Below are positions 47,150-58,269 of a stretch of DNA of 64,000 nt, piece by piece. Position 1 is the first letter of the stretch. Each line of letters opens with the position of its first letter. The stretch is from Omphalotus guepiniiformis (lineage: Eukaryota > Basidiomycota > Agaricomycetes > Agaricales > Omphalotaceae): NCBI GenBank assembly GCA_028554645.1, contig JAQOOI010000079.1, forward strand, positions 1,116,001-1,180,000. The letters run 5' to 3'. The notes beneath the pieces are model-generated. The model ran no database searches. It was not told the origin of the DNA and saw nothing but the letters and a program-made list of their open reading frames with translations. The translations under genes were made by a program, and so were the position numbers.

Positions 47150-47643
47150 TACCTGGAGCTTCATGATTCGGAGACGGATTTGCTTCAAGAACCGGCTACA
47201 TTGTACAAGTATTTATTGCTTTTGCTCTACTTTATAGTCGTTGCAAACTACACTTTGCAACGACTATAAAGTTACTACGCGCAAGCTAGCGGTACTCGAT
47301 TACAGGATATTACTATATCACTTTGCTTCCTGACCATCCTCCACGGCAATGGTCTTCATGCACTGAGAATACAACACTGAGCTGACTCATCGCTGTCAGG
47401 TCACCGTAATTCTGTAAATGGAATACCTTATACCAAATCGGGACTTTCACGAACGGAACTTTTGCGTTGTGATAGATTCTCCGCTTCTATGTGGCGCATT
47501 GAGAACCAGTGGTATCACATTCGAGATAACTTCTAAACATAAAATACAAAACGAGATCCTAACACAATCAAATAGCCACTCGATACAGTAAAGCCCAAGC
47601 TACAAGTCGCTAGCGGTGTCTGAAGCTAATCAGAACACGCGCT
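47150..47643. other. convergent intergenic region with a long hairpin
   Basis: This is the shared 3' flank of the TBC gene and the FAD monooxygenase gene. It holds the perfect inverted repeat at 47229-47272. Confidence 0.5.
47229..47272. repeat. perfect 19-bp inverted repeat with 6-nt loop
   Basis: Arm 1 is ACTTTATAGTCGTTGCAAA (47229-47247), the loop is CTACAC, and arm 2 (47254-47272) is its exact reverse complement. It lies 80 bp past the TBC gene stop, between convergent genes. Possible roles are a 3'-end structure shared by both mRNAs or a relic of a small inverted-repeat element; the sequence does not decide. Confidence 0.85.
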
Positions 47644-49680
47644 TTATATTTTGCCATTAGTCTGCGCAGACCTGTACGCAATGGGCTTTGCCCAGTTCAA
47701 CCACCATTCATCTACTTCTTCTCTCGAATCGTAGTTGAATTGTGAAACATATGTAGCCCACACCTGTGCGAGAGTTTCGTCGTCCGCACTCTCGAGCTCA
47801 AGTGTAGCTGCTAGTCCGGCGTCGCGAGAGTCACGAGCTGGCCCAGGGAGCATTCCTATCAACAGGATACTCTCCATGTCACATTTCTCAATGCTTCGCG
47901 TTCGTTTCAGTCGGATGTCCACGTAGCCTTGTAGGAGCAGTGGAATGTGAGAGGAAGAGCGAATGTGAGCGAAAAGACGGCCTAGTGTAAAGGCATCTTC
48001 GAACTAAAAAGAACACATGAGCCATCTCAAGGATTGATGCATGATGGACTGATCGTGGCACTCACTGCTGCGGCGCTGTGAAAGTACAAGAGTAAGCATA
48101 TGCTAGAAAATGCAGTTCTAAGCTACTCACGTATTATGCGTACTATTTATCTGCGCCAAATGAGTCACTCTGATTATGAAACATTGATACGCAAGAGAAC
48201 TCACAGCGACTGAATGTGCTGCGTCCCCGATGAGCACAGTACGATTGTTCCGACTGACATAGGTTGGCAGATCATGCGTTGTTTGAACATTCCAATGACT
48301 AGTGGCCGCTAGCCGAACCAAACGCTGTAGCCTGATTTAATGCATAAAAGACGATGATGTGCATGGTCACCAAATCAGAAACGTTCGTACCTAGGTTCAT
48401 ACTCTTTCGTTCGTTGGGTTACAGAATCCAGCGGTCGTTCAGATATCCAATCCGCATCTACAGCGTCCGGCTCGGATGCAGCACCATATGTTAACGCGAG
48501 TACATATAGATCACGCCCGTACTGTAAGGATAAAGATCAATTACATTGGTGTGAAAGCAATGCCTTTACTGACCATTGAACCGGAAAGGCTAGTCCCATT
48601 TCCCATCCATAAACTCCACTGCATCAATATTGTATCAATGGTATCAGCGCCGGCGGAAAAGATTAGACTAACCTCATCGCTTTTTGTCAATGGTGCTAGC
48701 TCTGGGTCACTCAGCATTGAGGAAGCAGGTATAGAGAGTGATGCACTTGGTATAACTCGTGAGCGCGACACTACAAGGCGATGGAACAAGCATGCTAACC
48801 CAATAATTTCCTTGAAAATCGGCTTCCATCTTTCTGAGGAACTGGTATCCGTGGATTCATGGTCGGTGTCCTCGTCTTCTGATAAGATGACATTGCGTAC
48901 GACGCTATTTTTGCCGTCAGCTCCGATGACCTGTGTATGAACAACCGTTCAGAAATACTCATAAAGGTGAAAAAGCAACAATACCCACAATGTCGCCAGA
49001 AACTTTCTCTCCGGTCTTAGAGACTACGCGGGGGGTATCTGTATTGGAAAATACTTCTTTGACTTCAAAATTGTGTTTAAACTTGACTCCCGTTCTAGAA
49101 CAGAGTTCATACAGATGGTTGTGAAGGTCGGCATACTATTCTTGCCCTTGAGATATGTTTAGCGAAGGAGCTTGTGATTGCACTTACAGATATCATATGA
49201 AAGTCACATCCTAGGTCAGTCAAAATTTCCTGACTCAAGACCATCTTTCCAAGTATGCGGGATGATTCTCCTGCTCAATTGAATAAATTCTGCGCCTTCC
49301 TCTGCCTGAAGATTGCATACCTTGTCGGAAGAGAACTCTTGAAACAAAGGTGTGAGCCAAGACAAAAAGTAATTAAAGACCAAGATACGCACCCGGAACA
49401 TTTGGAAGCTTTTTGACTCAATAGAACCTCCACTCCTGGAAGATCTTGCAGTAGCCGTGTCATATTTGGCGGTACCCGTAGTCCACCATCCTTCTAGATT
49501 CATCAAAAAACCTAAGCTCTCTGTCAACGAAGAAAAGAACGAAATCCCACATACCCGAATGTCCCGTGGGTATTTCTCAACCACTACAACATCATGCTCT
49601 GACTGTCGTAAGAGGTATGCGCATGACAACCCGGCGATGCTAGCGCCAACGACGACGAATTTGAGCGATGGGTTAGACAT
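47644..49680 (-). CDS. FAD-dependent monooxygenase (UbiH/salicylate hydroxylase type, spliced)
   Basis: This is an aromatic- or terpenoid-type flavoprotein hydroxylase/epoxidase. The N-terminus is SLKFVVVGASIAGLSCAYLL, the Rossmann FAD-binding motif GxSxxG with the following strand (VVVVEKYPRDIR). An intron is removed to give KDGGLRVPPNMTRLLQDLPG. A middle exon region carries VIGADGKNS, on the minus strand near 48920. The GD motif exon is NRTVLIGDAAHSVA near 48230. The C-terminal exon has DDETLAQVWATYVSQFNYD and ends YRSAQTNGKI, stop at 47644-47646. About eight introns. It shares strand with the UbiA gene 1.3 kb upstream, and the pair could act in one terpenoid or meroterpenoid route; this is inference. 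Confidence 0.85.
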
Positions 49681-50984
49681 AGATTATAGAAATGACGGAA
49701 AGGACAGAAATGAGTATGTTGTAGCAGACTTGTAGCGCTGTAAGAGTTGTTGACGGGGGTGAAATGAGTCTTCCACCGCGTTTTGAGTATTTTTCTGGAA
49801 GGCATAATTTCACTGATTTCGGTTAGCCTCGGAATCATTTGACGTGCGGGGATCGCTTATATGTAGGGACCCTGTAGGACCCTCAATTTCGCGGACGACA
49901 GAGGAGCAAGAAGTTGACGTGTATACATAGAAAGCTAGACCACTTTAAGAGACTAAAAATGATACGGATACGTTGAGTACTCACCAACTGAACGCAGGTA
50001 AATACTCAAGTTGAGCCCAACACTGGACTGAAGAGAATCGAGATCACTGGCATAAAAGTGGATGAATGCGCAACTGCGCAACAAATTGCCTCTACCCACG
50101 TGCTTACCACGCGTCAGCGCTAATATGTGCCGCTCTCGGCCGGTTCCTAGGGAGTCGCTTGGATACTTTCATTTTGAGCCTTGAGCTTGTTCTCTGTAAT
50201 CCTGCGTAAGTCCGTGGCCAATGAAACCAACAGAAGCAGCCAGAAGCCAGCGCTTTCAGTCTCTTCGCTTTTGTTCTCGATACACATGAATGCTACATTA
50301 TTGTAGTCCTTCCTGTCACTGTTTGACGTGCGGCGGCGGCGGTCCATCGGACTCAGACTCAGACTGTCCATAAGTAAGATCATGCTGGACACCTTGTGCT
50401 GCTCAGGTGGTGCTTATCGCGTTACCAGTTGAAGGGTTGAAGGAGTAGTTCTGCCTCATCACTGGTCATCAGTGTGACTGACAGCAATCTTTTCATCAAC
50501 CCTGCCACCATTTATGTGCACGGTATGTTCAACTGGCCAATCTAGACTTCTTGTACAGGCTTAGACTCATTCCACATTCGACTTAACGTGAATAAACCTA
50601 TCTTATCTCGCCTTGGATATCACGGAGTTCCTCAGAGTTGTAACTTGTGGTAGAGGAATGTGGAGGATAGTATCAAGCAAGTTCCCGGCGAGTTCTTCCC
50701 GCGAGAGAGTCAGACTCGTACGCGGCCGCTAAGATCACTACCGTGGTAGCCGCGGTGCGTCGACCCCCACAACGCACTACATCGCCGTGAAATCACAACG
50801 TTCACAACATCAAGACTGGACTTCTACTTGTATTGAAGGCAATAATTATATTTCTGCGGTCACCTCTCCATCTACAGATATGGTACATGTATTAAATACA
50901 GACTACTGTTCTCATTACTATCGTTTCTATCCGTACCCGCATGAAACAACAGCTCCTATGCAGACGGTTGTTTGCGTCAATACT
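49681..50984. other. 1.3-kb region without a recognisable gene
   Basis: This is the promoter side of the FAD monooxygenase and the 3' flank of UbiA. An 81-codon minus frame (50147-50392) and a 78-codon plus frame (50787-51023) are not recognisable. Confidence 0.35.
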
Positions 50985-52166
50985 TCACGTCGACAAGAAC
51001 GGCAGCGTCTGCGCAATGCATAACCAGAGCTGGTAGGAGAAATTAGTAAGATCCGAAGCATCATGGATGTGAATGCTCACCATATATATGCGCAGAGATA
51101 CCTTGTCCTCTTGCTCCGTACGTTGTAGGAGGATTCGCATCGACACATATGTGCCGAGCAAAACGAAGCAGGAAAATATCACTTCACCGAGCGCCCAGAA
51201 CCATGCCAGTCCAATAGACCATGCAATTATCAGAAGAAAGGTTATGTAGCGACTCAGATCAGGTAAAAGAGTAGGTAATGTGACACGCCCTTGAGTACGG
51301 TCGCCGGCCTCATCACGGAAGTCCTAGACGCAGAAGCCATCTTCAATTGTCATACCGCGACCGGATTCGTAAATACTGACCTGGACGTGAATTGTAGTCC
51401 ATATCAGTGCCACACTGACGTACGGGGCTAGCCATGCTTTGTCGTTGACATCCCAAAGACCTACAGAGTACAGGGTCAGAATGACGATGACAACATACTG
51501 GTGTAAGGAACAGACGAACCAGCTCGCGTGATGGATGCAGCACCCACATTCCATGAAACGATTCCGATGGCATTCAAGAGATTCTTTGAATACCTGAAGA
51601 CTTGGTAAGATACAATGCTGAGAAGGAAGCCACAAAAGTATTCAACTTACCAAGATGAGTCCAGCCCAAGCTCATTATATACGATGAAAGACAACATGAG
51701 TGATAGCCCAGGGTAGAGCACTCTACAATGCCATGACCAGGCCAGGCATACAGGGGCAAGAATCCAGCGAAGCACGTATGTAGAGTTGACGCTAATAAGT
51801 CCGGCTGGGATCGGACGATAGGGCTTGTTCATCGCATCCTCTTCCTGACTGTACATTTGGTTTGCTGCGCAGAACTGGAGGAGGTGTATCCACACCCAGA
51901 TTATCAATCTGACAGTCGGAACAAATCGAATAACCGGTGTTGCGACAAGTGCATAGATGATCTGCAAAACATAATCAGTTTTCTGTGCCAGAAGCATTGA
52001 TAGATAGTACGATACTACTTACCACCGGTGCTACTATGGTTTTGTAGTCCGACTTGGTGAATGCATAGGCAGTCCGAATAGCATGTTGACAATGCTCTGT
52101 GAGAAGTCTGAATTCCAAGGGAAGCGGAAACAGGGTGTTGAGCTTGATTTGTGTGGACCGCTGCAT
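50985..52166 (-). CDS. UbiA-family prenyltransferase / terpene cyclase-like (spliced)
   Basis: This is a multi-pass membrane protein of the UbiA superfamily. Exon 1 starts MQRSTQIKLNTLFPLPLEF and ends TKSDYKTIVAPV. Exon 2 has IIWVWIHLLQFCAANQ and the first Asp-rich motif NQMYSQEEDAMNKPYRPIPA, then YNELGLDSSW. Exon 3 gives YSKNLLNAIGIVSWNVGAAS. The fourth exon carries the second motif VQDFRDEAGDRTQGRVTLPT, then TM segments. The last part ends LWLCIAQTLPFLST, stop at 50985-50987. Both Mg-diphosphate motifs are present. Fungal members include aromatic prenyltransferases and membrane terpene cyclases such as Fma-TC; the sequence alone does not choose. No ring-substrate gene (PKS) is in the window. 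Confidence 0.85.
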
Positions 52167-55100
52167 TAATCGGGGGAATCGACTTCAAGCCGGGAAGACG
52201 AGGTGTCCTTCATCGAAATTAGCTCGAGATAAATAGCGAACGCGTAGTGTCGAAGCGGAACCCTATGCCGAAATTTCAGTTTGTTTTAACATGACGGATA
52301 AGGGAATCCGGTTTGCACGAAATTTGTTGCACGAAATTTGAAGTATCGGTGTTCAAATGTCTGGTGATGAAAAACCGTACCCGACCAAAATAAGCCTTCC
52401 AGCGGCCAGCCGTGCCTATCGTCATTAAGCGACCACTTGACGTTCTAAGCAAAGAAAGTTGTGAAATTAGCCACTTCATCGATCCCTTTCCAAGTCCAGG
52501 TTTCCGATATCATGAGCAAATGGAGGATTCAGATAAACCACTAAATTAGACTCCTTGTAGATTCGCGTAACGCAGCGTCTAACTGGTCTAGGCAATTCTT
52601 TGCAGCTTGGTGGTCTCTTGTGGTGTAACGTTGGACTGTATCTGCTACCACCTGCTACGTGCACCCGTCGGCAAGGAAGACCGGACTTGGCTAGCTGGGA
52701 CCCCTGATGGTGTTGTCAGTGACAGTGGTTGGTAAGAACCAAGTGCGCAGAGTCGCCGCCGACTTACAGCATTAATTCATGTGAAGCCGCAGCTAATTCA
52801 GCTCAAATCCAGACCTAAAATCGCGTGCTGCATATGTGTAACTTCCGAAATATTTTCTGATAATGATTGAAGATCATTGAGCTGAAAGTAGAAGAAGAAC
52901 GACGGAATTGAAACTCCGCGACTGCGAACTCCGGAGTTCTCTCCTCGTTCCGGATGTTGCTGGCTTCATAAGTTTTCCTGATCGTTCATGAACGATTTAC
53001 AGGTATGCTTTCTTGGTTTGACTTGTCTAGGAAAAAAGATTCTTCTGCGCCGTTTTAATTGGACATTCATTAGTCCTGATGTCAAGTGGGGAACACTGGT
53101 GCAATCATTGCGCGCTGTACCTTGCACATTTCCTTTATCCGTTGAGACTTCCGATAACAACGAGGCGTGCAACGAGGCATAGCATTCCCCTGTGCTCAAA
53201 TGTCAAGATTTACCGGAAAAATCCCATACGAGAACAATGCAAGAACGATTTTACATCTATGTGATCGTCTGTAAGCGCATGTAACTCACACCAACTTTTT
53301 GTACGAATCTGGATATCGCCTTCTTTGCTTTATCCTCTGACATACATTTCAAAGATCCGCTGACAATTGCCCTCGCACCAGAAATTTTCAACAAAGGAAG
53401 TTCTGTAAACGGTAGCAATGAAACCACCTGGTGCGGATGGTCGTAAGACAGGGAAAACACCCATCATGAGTTCAAATCATCAAAGAAGGAGCCTTCCCAG
53501 TACCTATCGGCGAGCAAATGTACCACTCCTATCTCACGGTCGCCCACAGTGCATGAGAGAGCAACTTGTCAACAGGTCCGGCGGTACCGCTACAAGTCGT
53601 ATCTCGGGCTTTGCACTGTGATGCGTAACTGTGCATTACTCGCTCGGGACGACGCTTGCCAAACCGAAGGCGTCTATATACCTAAGCGACAGAGGCTAGA
53701 ACAAGAGGGGCTGAAGAATTCTGTGTGCATTGCGCTAGGACGAGTAAGTACAAATTACAACGAATGGTGATAATCGGAGACTCGGCGTAGTGACGCACAT
53801 ACAGGCACCTGGAACTTGGAAGTGATTCGAAGATCGGTCTACGCATAGCCAGCTCGCCGACTGTGCATCAAGCGCGGAGGATATCATGAATCTGATGAAT
53901 CTGGAAGCGAAGTTCATTAAATATACCCCGTTCTGCCTTCTGTGGCGTCGTCTGCTCTGAGGAACCACCACGTCTGACGATTACAGTCACATTCAAGGAT
54001 CAAGAATTCGTACACTGCAAAGATCACTGGCTGGTTATCTGAGCGTGGAGCAGCTTGTGTGGTTCTCCATACATTAAGAAGATGATCTTACAATTTGCCG
54101 GCCGTTAACGTATTGTGCGCCCACAACCTCATTATTGACCACACAGTTCCAGACTTTGGGTAACGATTCGGTCCACGTCTGGTCCTCGTGCAAGGGAACC
54201 GGTCGACTAAGAAACCCGATTCAGCATCAGAACTCGCGAGAAGAGAGAAGAAAGTAACGCACACAATGAGATCTTGGGACCTCAAAGAACTTCAGCGGGT
54301 CAGATCTAGAGCCCCACAAGACACAAGCTATCAAAATAAACGTCGAACCGTCGGAAATGTGTAGGCCCACACAGACACTGTATCAACCCATCAGTTGACC
54401 CACAATCGATCTTCCGACTACTCACCGCCTCAATTATAGTTTACGTGCAATTCGTTCTTCGTATCTGGACAGTGGAATAGCAGGCTTCAGCCTACTCTTT
54501 CAAGATGACGCTCAGGCCAACTCCTCCGCATCTGTTACATAGATCAGGATGTAGAGCAGATCCAATGCCCTTAAGTCCGTAATTATCAGCTTCTTTAAAT
54601 AAATAGAAAAGAAGCACGCTTGCGTGCTTCTATTCACCAGAAATTGCCGACAACAGTTGTGTCTTCTAGGATGAAAGCCTTGGTAATAATCATCTCTGTT
54701 GAACCGGTGAGGAATGCCTAAGTCCGAGGATGAAACATACGACATACAATCGACATCAGGAAGCCGTTGCGTCCTTTCTGCCTACGCGCACTTCTGTTCG
54801 TCTAAATATAAAATATCAGGCTCAGAATGAACCAGGCCATCTGACCAGATGAGTTGAAGCGATCATGAGCATCCGACCAAACGGTTAAGACAGTCAGTCG
54901 TACTGTTTCTCCGCCGCCGAGCTAGTATTAAGAGGTCAGGAATAGTCGTATGACGATAAATTAAAAGAAACATCCTACTAGACGGTTGCTGAATACCACG
55001 CCACCTCCTTAGTTTCGTCGTTGCCTTGTTTTCGAAAAGATTCAAAGCAAGACTTGGTGTGTGATCTTCTGATTCCTAGTAAAACACAAGGCCGCCAGTT

Positions 55101-56918
55101 AATAATTCTCCACCACGATGTTACGTGCGCGATCCAAAAATACAGCTTTCTGCTGATTCCCCTAGAAACATCACAGGTTGACCGACGAGGTTGAGATAGA
55201 GTATAGGACCTGCTCTGGTTGCTTGAGTACGATATTCCTGTCATACTAAGACACACCATACCGAAATTTCTTTCACACTGAGTAAACGTCACAAAGGATA
55301 TCATTTCGGAACCATGTGAAGATGCCTTAGGCATTGACAGGAAGAGCTCAGACTCGGAGTCAGAGGAACCTTTCCCTCCGACTTGTTTTTATCAGGGCAA
55401 TGAGTTCCCAAATTACGAAGAACGCCACATAAGCCTTCATGCTAGATGAGTTGTATTATAAGAATTCTTATTCGGAGTTTTTTCTTGAATTGACTTTCGA
55501 GGTCAATGTCTATACCACTGCCAGGTCTATACCATGAACTAGCCAGAGTATAGGGGAATAGAGTAAAGTCGAACTGTAGAGTTGTAGAGTTGAATTGTCA
55601 CCGACAGGGTCCAACGGATCAATATGATTTTGGAGTTGATCGCTGAGCGCTCGACCCCTGCTCCTGTCGCGGTCATAGGCGGCCATCCGCCGGTAGGCCT
55701 TGAGTGAGCCAAGTAGGCACAAGCTTGCCATTCGAAACCGTCGAAATAATGACTCTAGTGCGGGCTTCATTACTTTCATGCAAATATATGTTCATCGAAA
55801 TAAATCACAAACCATTCGTTTTGGCTACGGATTAGAAACTCGTACAAACAGGCCGTATGTTTCTTCGAAATCGAGACTCGACTCTCATGCACATGCGTCA
55901 CATTCGGTCGCCTAAAAGATAGGTTGCAATCCAAGGTTCGGCCACGACAATCACTGGAATTCTGGAGGCTCGTCGGGTACATCGTAAAGTGAATTCCTAT
56001 TGGAATCGGCGGAGGGTAACACCAGGTAACACCGTACTCGATTTGCAGGAATAAGCGTCGCAGTAAGTGTGGTTTTGAGCCTAGAGCGTGACTTGCGTAA
56101 TTGGCTTGCAATGTTCCTGGTGATACATTGCGATGAAGACTGATGAAGATGAAGAGAAGGTACGTCACGACCCAGAAAGGAGACTCTTGGAGTCTCCAGT
56201 CTCAAGTCTTAGGAGAGCGTCACACACTATGACGAACGTTAGTACATATAATTTATTCGGAGGATGGAATTCCTCTTACTTTCGCGATTGACAAATCGTG
56301 GCGTACACATAAAGCAGGTCGAATTTCCGAGAATTTCATTGTGCAATGCGAACTAATAGACCTATCGGATGTGTCACACCGAACTTCACGCCTAGGTCTG
56401 TTCAGTGGCAGGTCCGTTAACGTTATTTTACCCGCCATCTTGAAAATCCGAGTCTGTTGCATCAGAATTTAAATAACCTGCAGGCACTGCGGGGGCCGAG
56501 AATACATGCATTGATACAGTGTCTCCGAGAAACGGAGGTCCTCATCTGGTCGTCATGTTGTAGGAGTAAGCGCGACGAACGCATGCCTGTGGTCAGACTG
56601 CTCATGGACCAGTCAGCGTTTATCAACGTCCGTCACTCGAATAAGGAAGGCTACCAAAGTAGATCAGACTACATATATTAAAGATGGAGGTATGATACGC
56701 ACGGCAGAATATTCACCCTCAGTGTTCCCTCGTTTACTTTGAACCGCTGGTAGAGCTCAGATACAGCATAAGACAAAGTGACGCAGAACCGGCGAAGAAC
56801 CCTCTTAACATCGCGCACACATGATTAAGCAAGATGTTCCGCATTGCATGGTAGTTACAGAACAGAGCAATAACTGTCCTCAGGACTTCAATAACCCCTT
56901 TCCCGCTCAGATTACTTA
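52167..56918. other. 4.7-kb gene-poor region
   Basis: Open frames here (60-130 codons) show no recognisable domain. The best candidate for a real exon is the minus-strand stretch 53285-53460 (LPLLKISGARAIVSGSLKCM, then DKAKKAISRFVQKVG, followed by GTGAGT), but no family or neighbouring exons could be joined. The stretch may be decayed transposon DNA or hold short lineage-specific genes. Confidence 0.4.
54610..54631. repeat. perfect 10-bp palindrome arms
   Basis: AGAAGCACGC (54610-54619), TT, then GCGTGCTTCT (54622-54631) form an exact inverted repeat with a 2-nt spacer in gene-poor DNA. It could form a short hairpin; no function is evident. Confidence 0.7.
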
Positions 56919-58269
56919 TCAATGGAGATCATACAGCGATACACCACCGACGCTGACATATTCATCTTCCGGGCCGTGGCTCCCCATGGTACACAGCTGG
57001 ATTTCGGGAATGGTATATGTTCCCAATGACACTCGGACATTCCTTTCCTGAGAGAGCCGACTATTCGACGGCGACGGTACTAATGGAGGCTCGGAAGTAC
57101 TGGGCGGCATCCGTATCGCCTGAAGCGCAGTCGAAGCTAGTACATCGTCAAACGAAAATAGCTCTCCACGTTTGGACGGTGGTTTTCTTTCGGATGTTTT
57201 CGCAAGTGTGCAGTGCAGCTAGGTGATATATGGAGACGATTAGCCCGGAAATGATTAGCCCATGAGTGAAGGAGCACGCCATACCTTTAGGGGTCTAGTG
57301 TCAGTGATAAAGCCAGCATCCGTGAATGTCTGATGAACGAGATCTATGAAGGAAACAATTTGAAATCAGAACAGCAGAAGAAGCAGACAACGCGCAAAAA
57401 GAGAGTCCTCACTTGATATGCCAATGAGCTTCAATCTTTCTTCCTTCTCTTCATCCGACTCGGACCATGCCTCTTGCTCTCGGGGACTAACCCATAACAC
57501 CCTAGCACCCTGCCTTGATTCAAACGCTCCTATACGCTCCAAAGATGCCCGTACCCCTCCCTTCCCTTCGCAAAGCGCAAGAAGTCGGGGCCGTAGAGAT
57601 TGTAAGAGCTCCAAAGCCGACTCGACGGTCTTTCGCTCTCCCATTTTTATCTGATTGTTGCTGTCCCTTGACCTGGAGGAAGTTGACGTGGCAGAAAGTG
57701 CCATGACACCTAAAGTGAGGTGTAATCGTCGAGGATTAATGAAAATTGAGGCATCAAGGCCTCTGACTGCATTTGAACCCGATCCTTCCAGCAAAGATGA
57801 TTGAAATTGAGTGATTCGGGATCGCAAGTTAGGATGTTGTCCCTAAAAGAGAAAGCATTCATCGTCGGCATAGTAGGTTTAGTCTCGAATGGCTTACCAG
57901 TGGTAATGAAAGGACTTTTCCATTGATATTACACACATCAGCTTCATCGAGACTACAAATTAAGCAGAGCCAAACCCACAATGAGTAGGCCTCGTGTTAT
58001 CCTTCGCCCTTGAAGAATGAGATGCTCTTTGCCTAGGAGCCTCGTCATATCGTTGATTATTCCTGGTGCCATATCGCCGTCGCGAAGACTCTTGCCCAGA
58101 AGCCACTGCAGTAGCGTATGCATACTATTGAGACTCGGTGGAAATGACAGCATTTATGCAAATCATACTCGTTGTACTGTTGCTTGATATCGTAGAAGTC
58201 TTGTGGGTGGTCGCCATCAGGAAAGAAACTATCGACCGACAAGGTCTCAGTAGTGTGGTCATGGCTCAA
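56919..58269 (-). CDS. ASCC1-like protein (AKAP7/2H phosphoesterase-type C-terminal domain, spliced)
   Basis: This resembles activating signal cointegrator complex subunit 1. The readable core is ESSRRRYGTRNNQRYDEAP, then NTRPTH-F-LSLPLGQHPNLR (over two introns) and GLDASIFINPRRLHLTLGVM, which carries the first HxT/S motif of the 2H fold. Further on are LELLQSLRPRLLALCEGKGG, VDLVHQTFTDAGFITDTRPL, and then LHCTLANT-type context before PSNSRLSQERNVRV. The C-terminus is IPEIQLCTMGSHGPEDEYVS, VGGVSL, stop at 56919-56921. The first exon is set at the ATG at 58267-58269 (MSHDHTTETLSVDSFF); its join to the next exon is unresolved, and no KH domain is obvious upstream. Confidence 0.75.

Noticed and set aside
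55776..56168. 130-codon minus-strand frame
   Set aside because: No recognisable motif and composition unlike the real genes nearby; considered chance.
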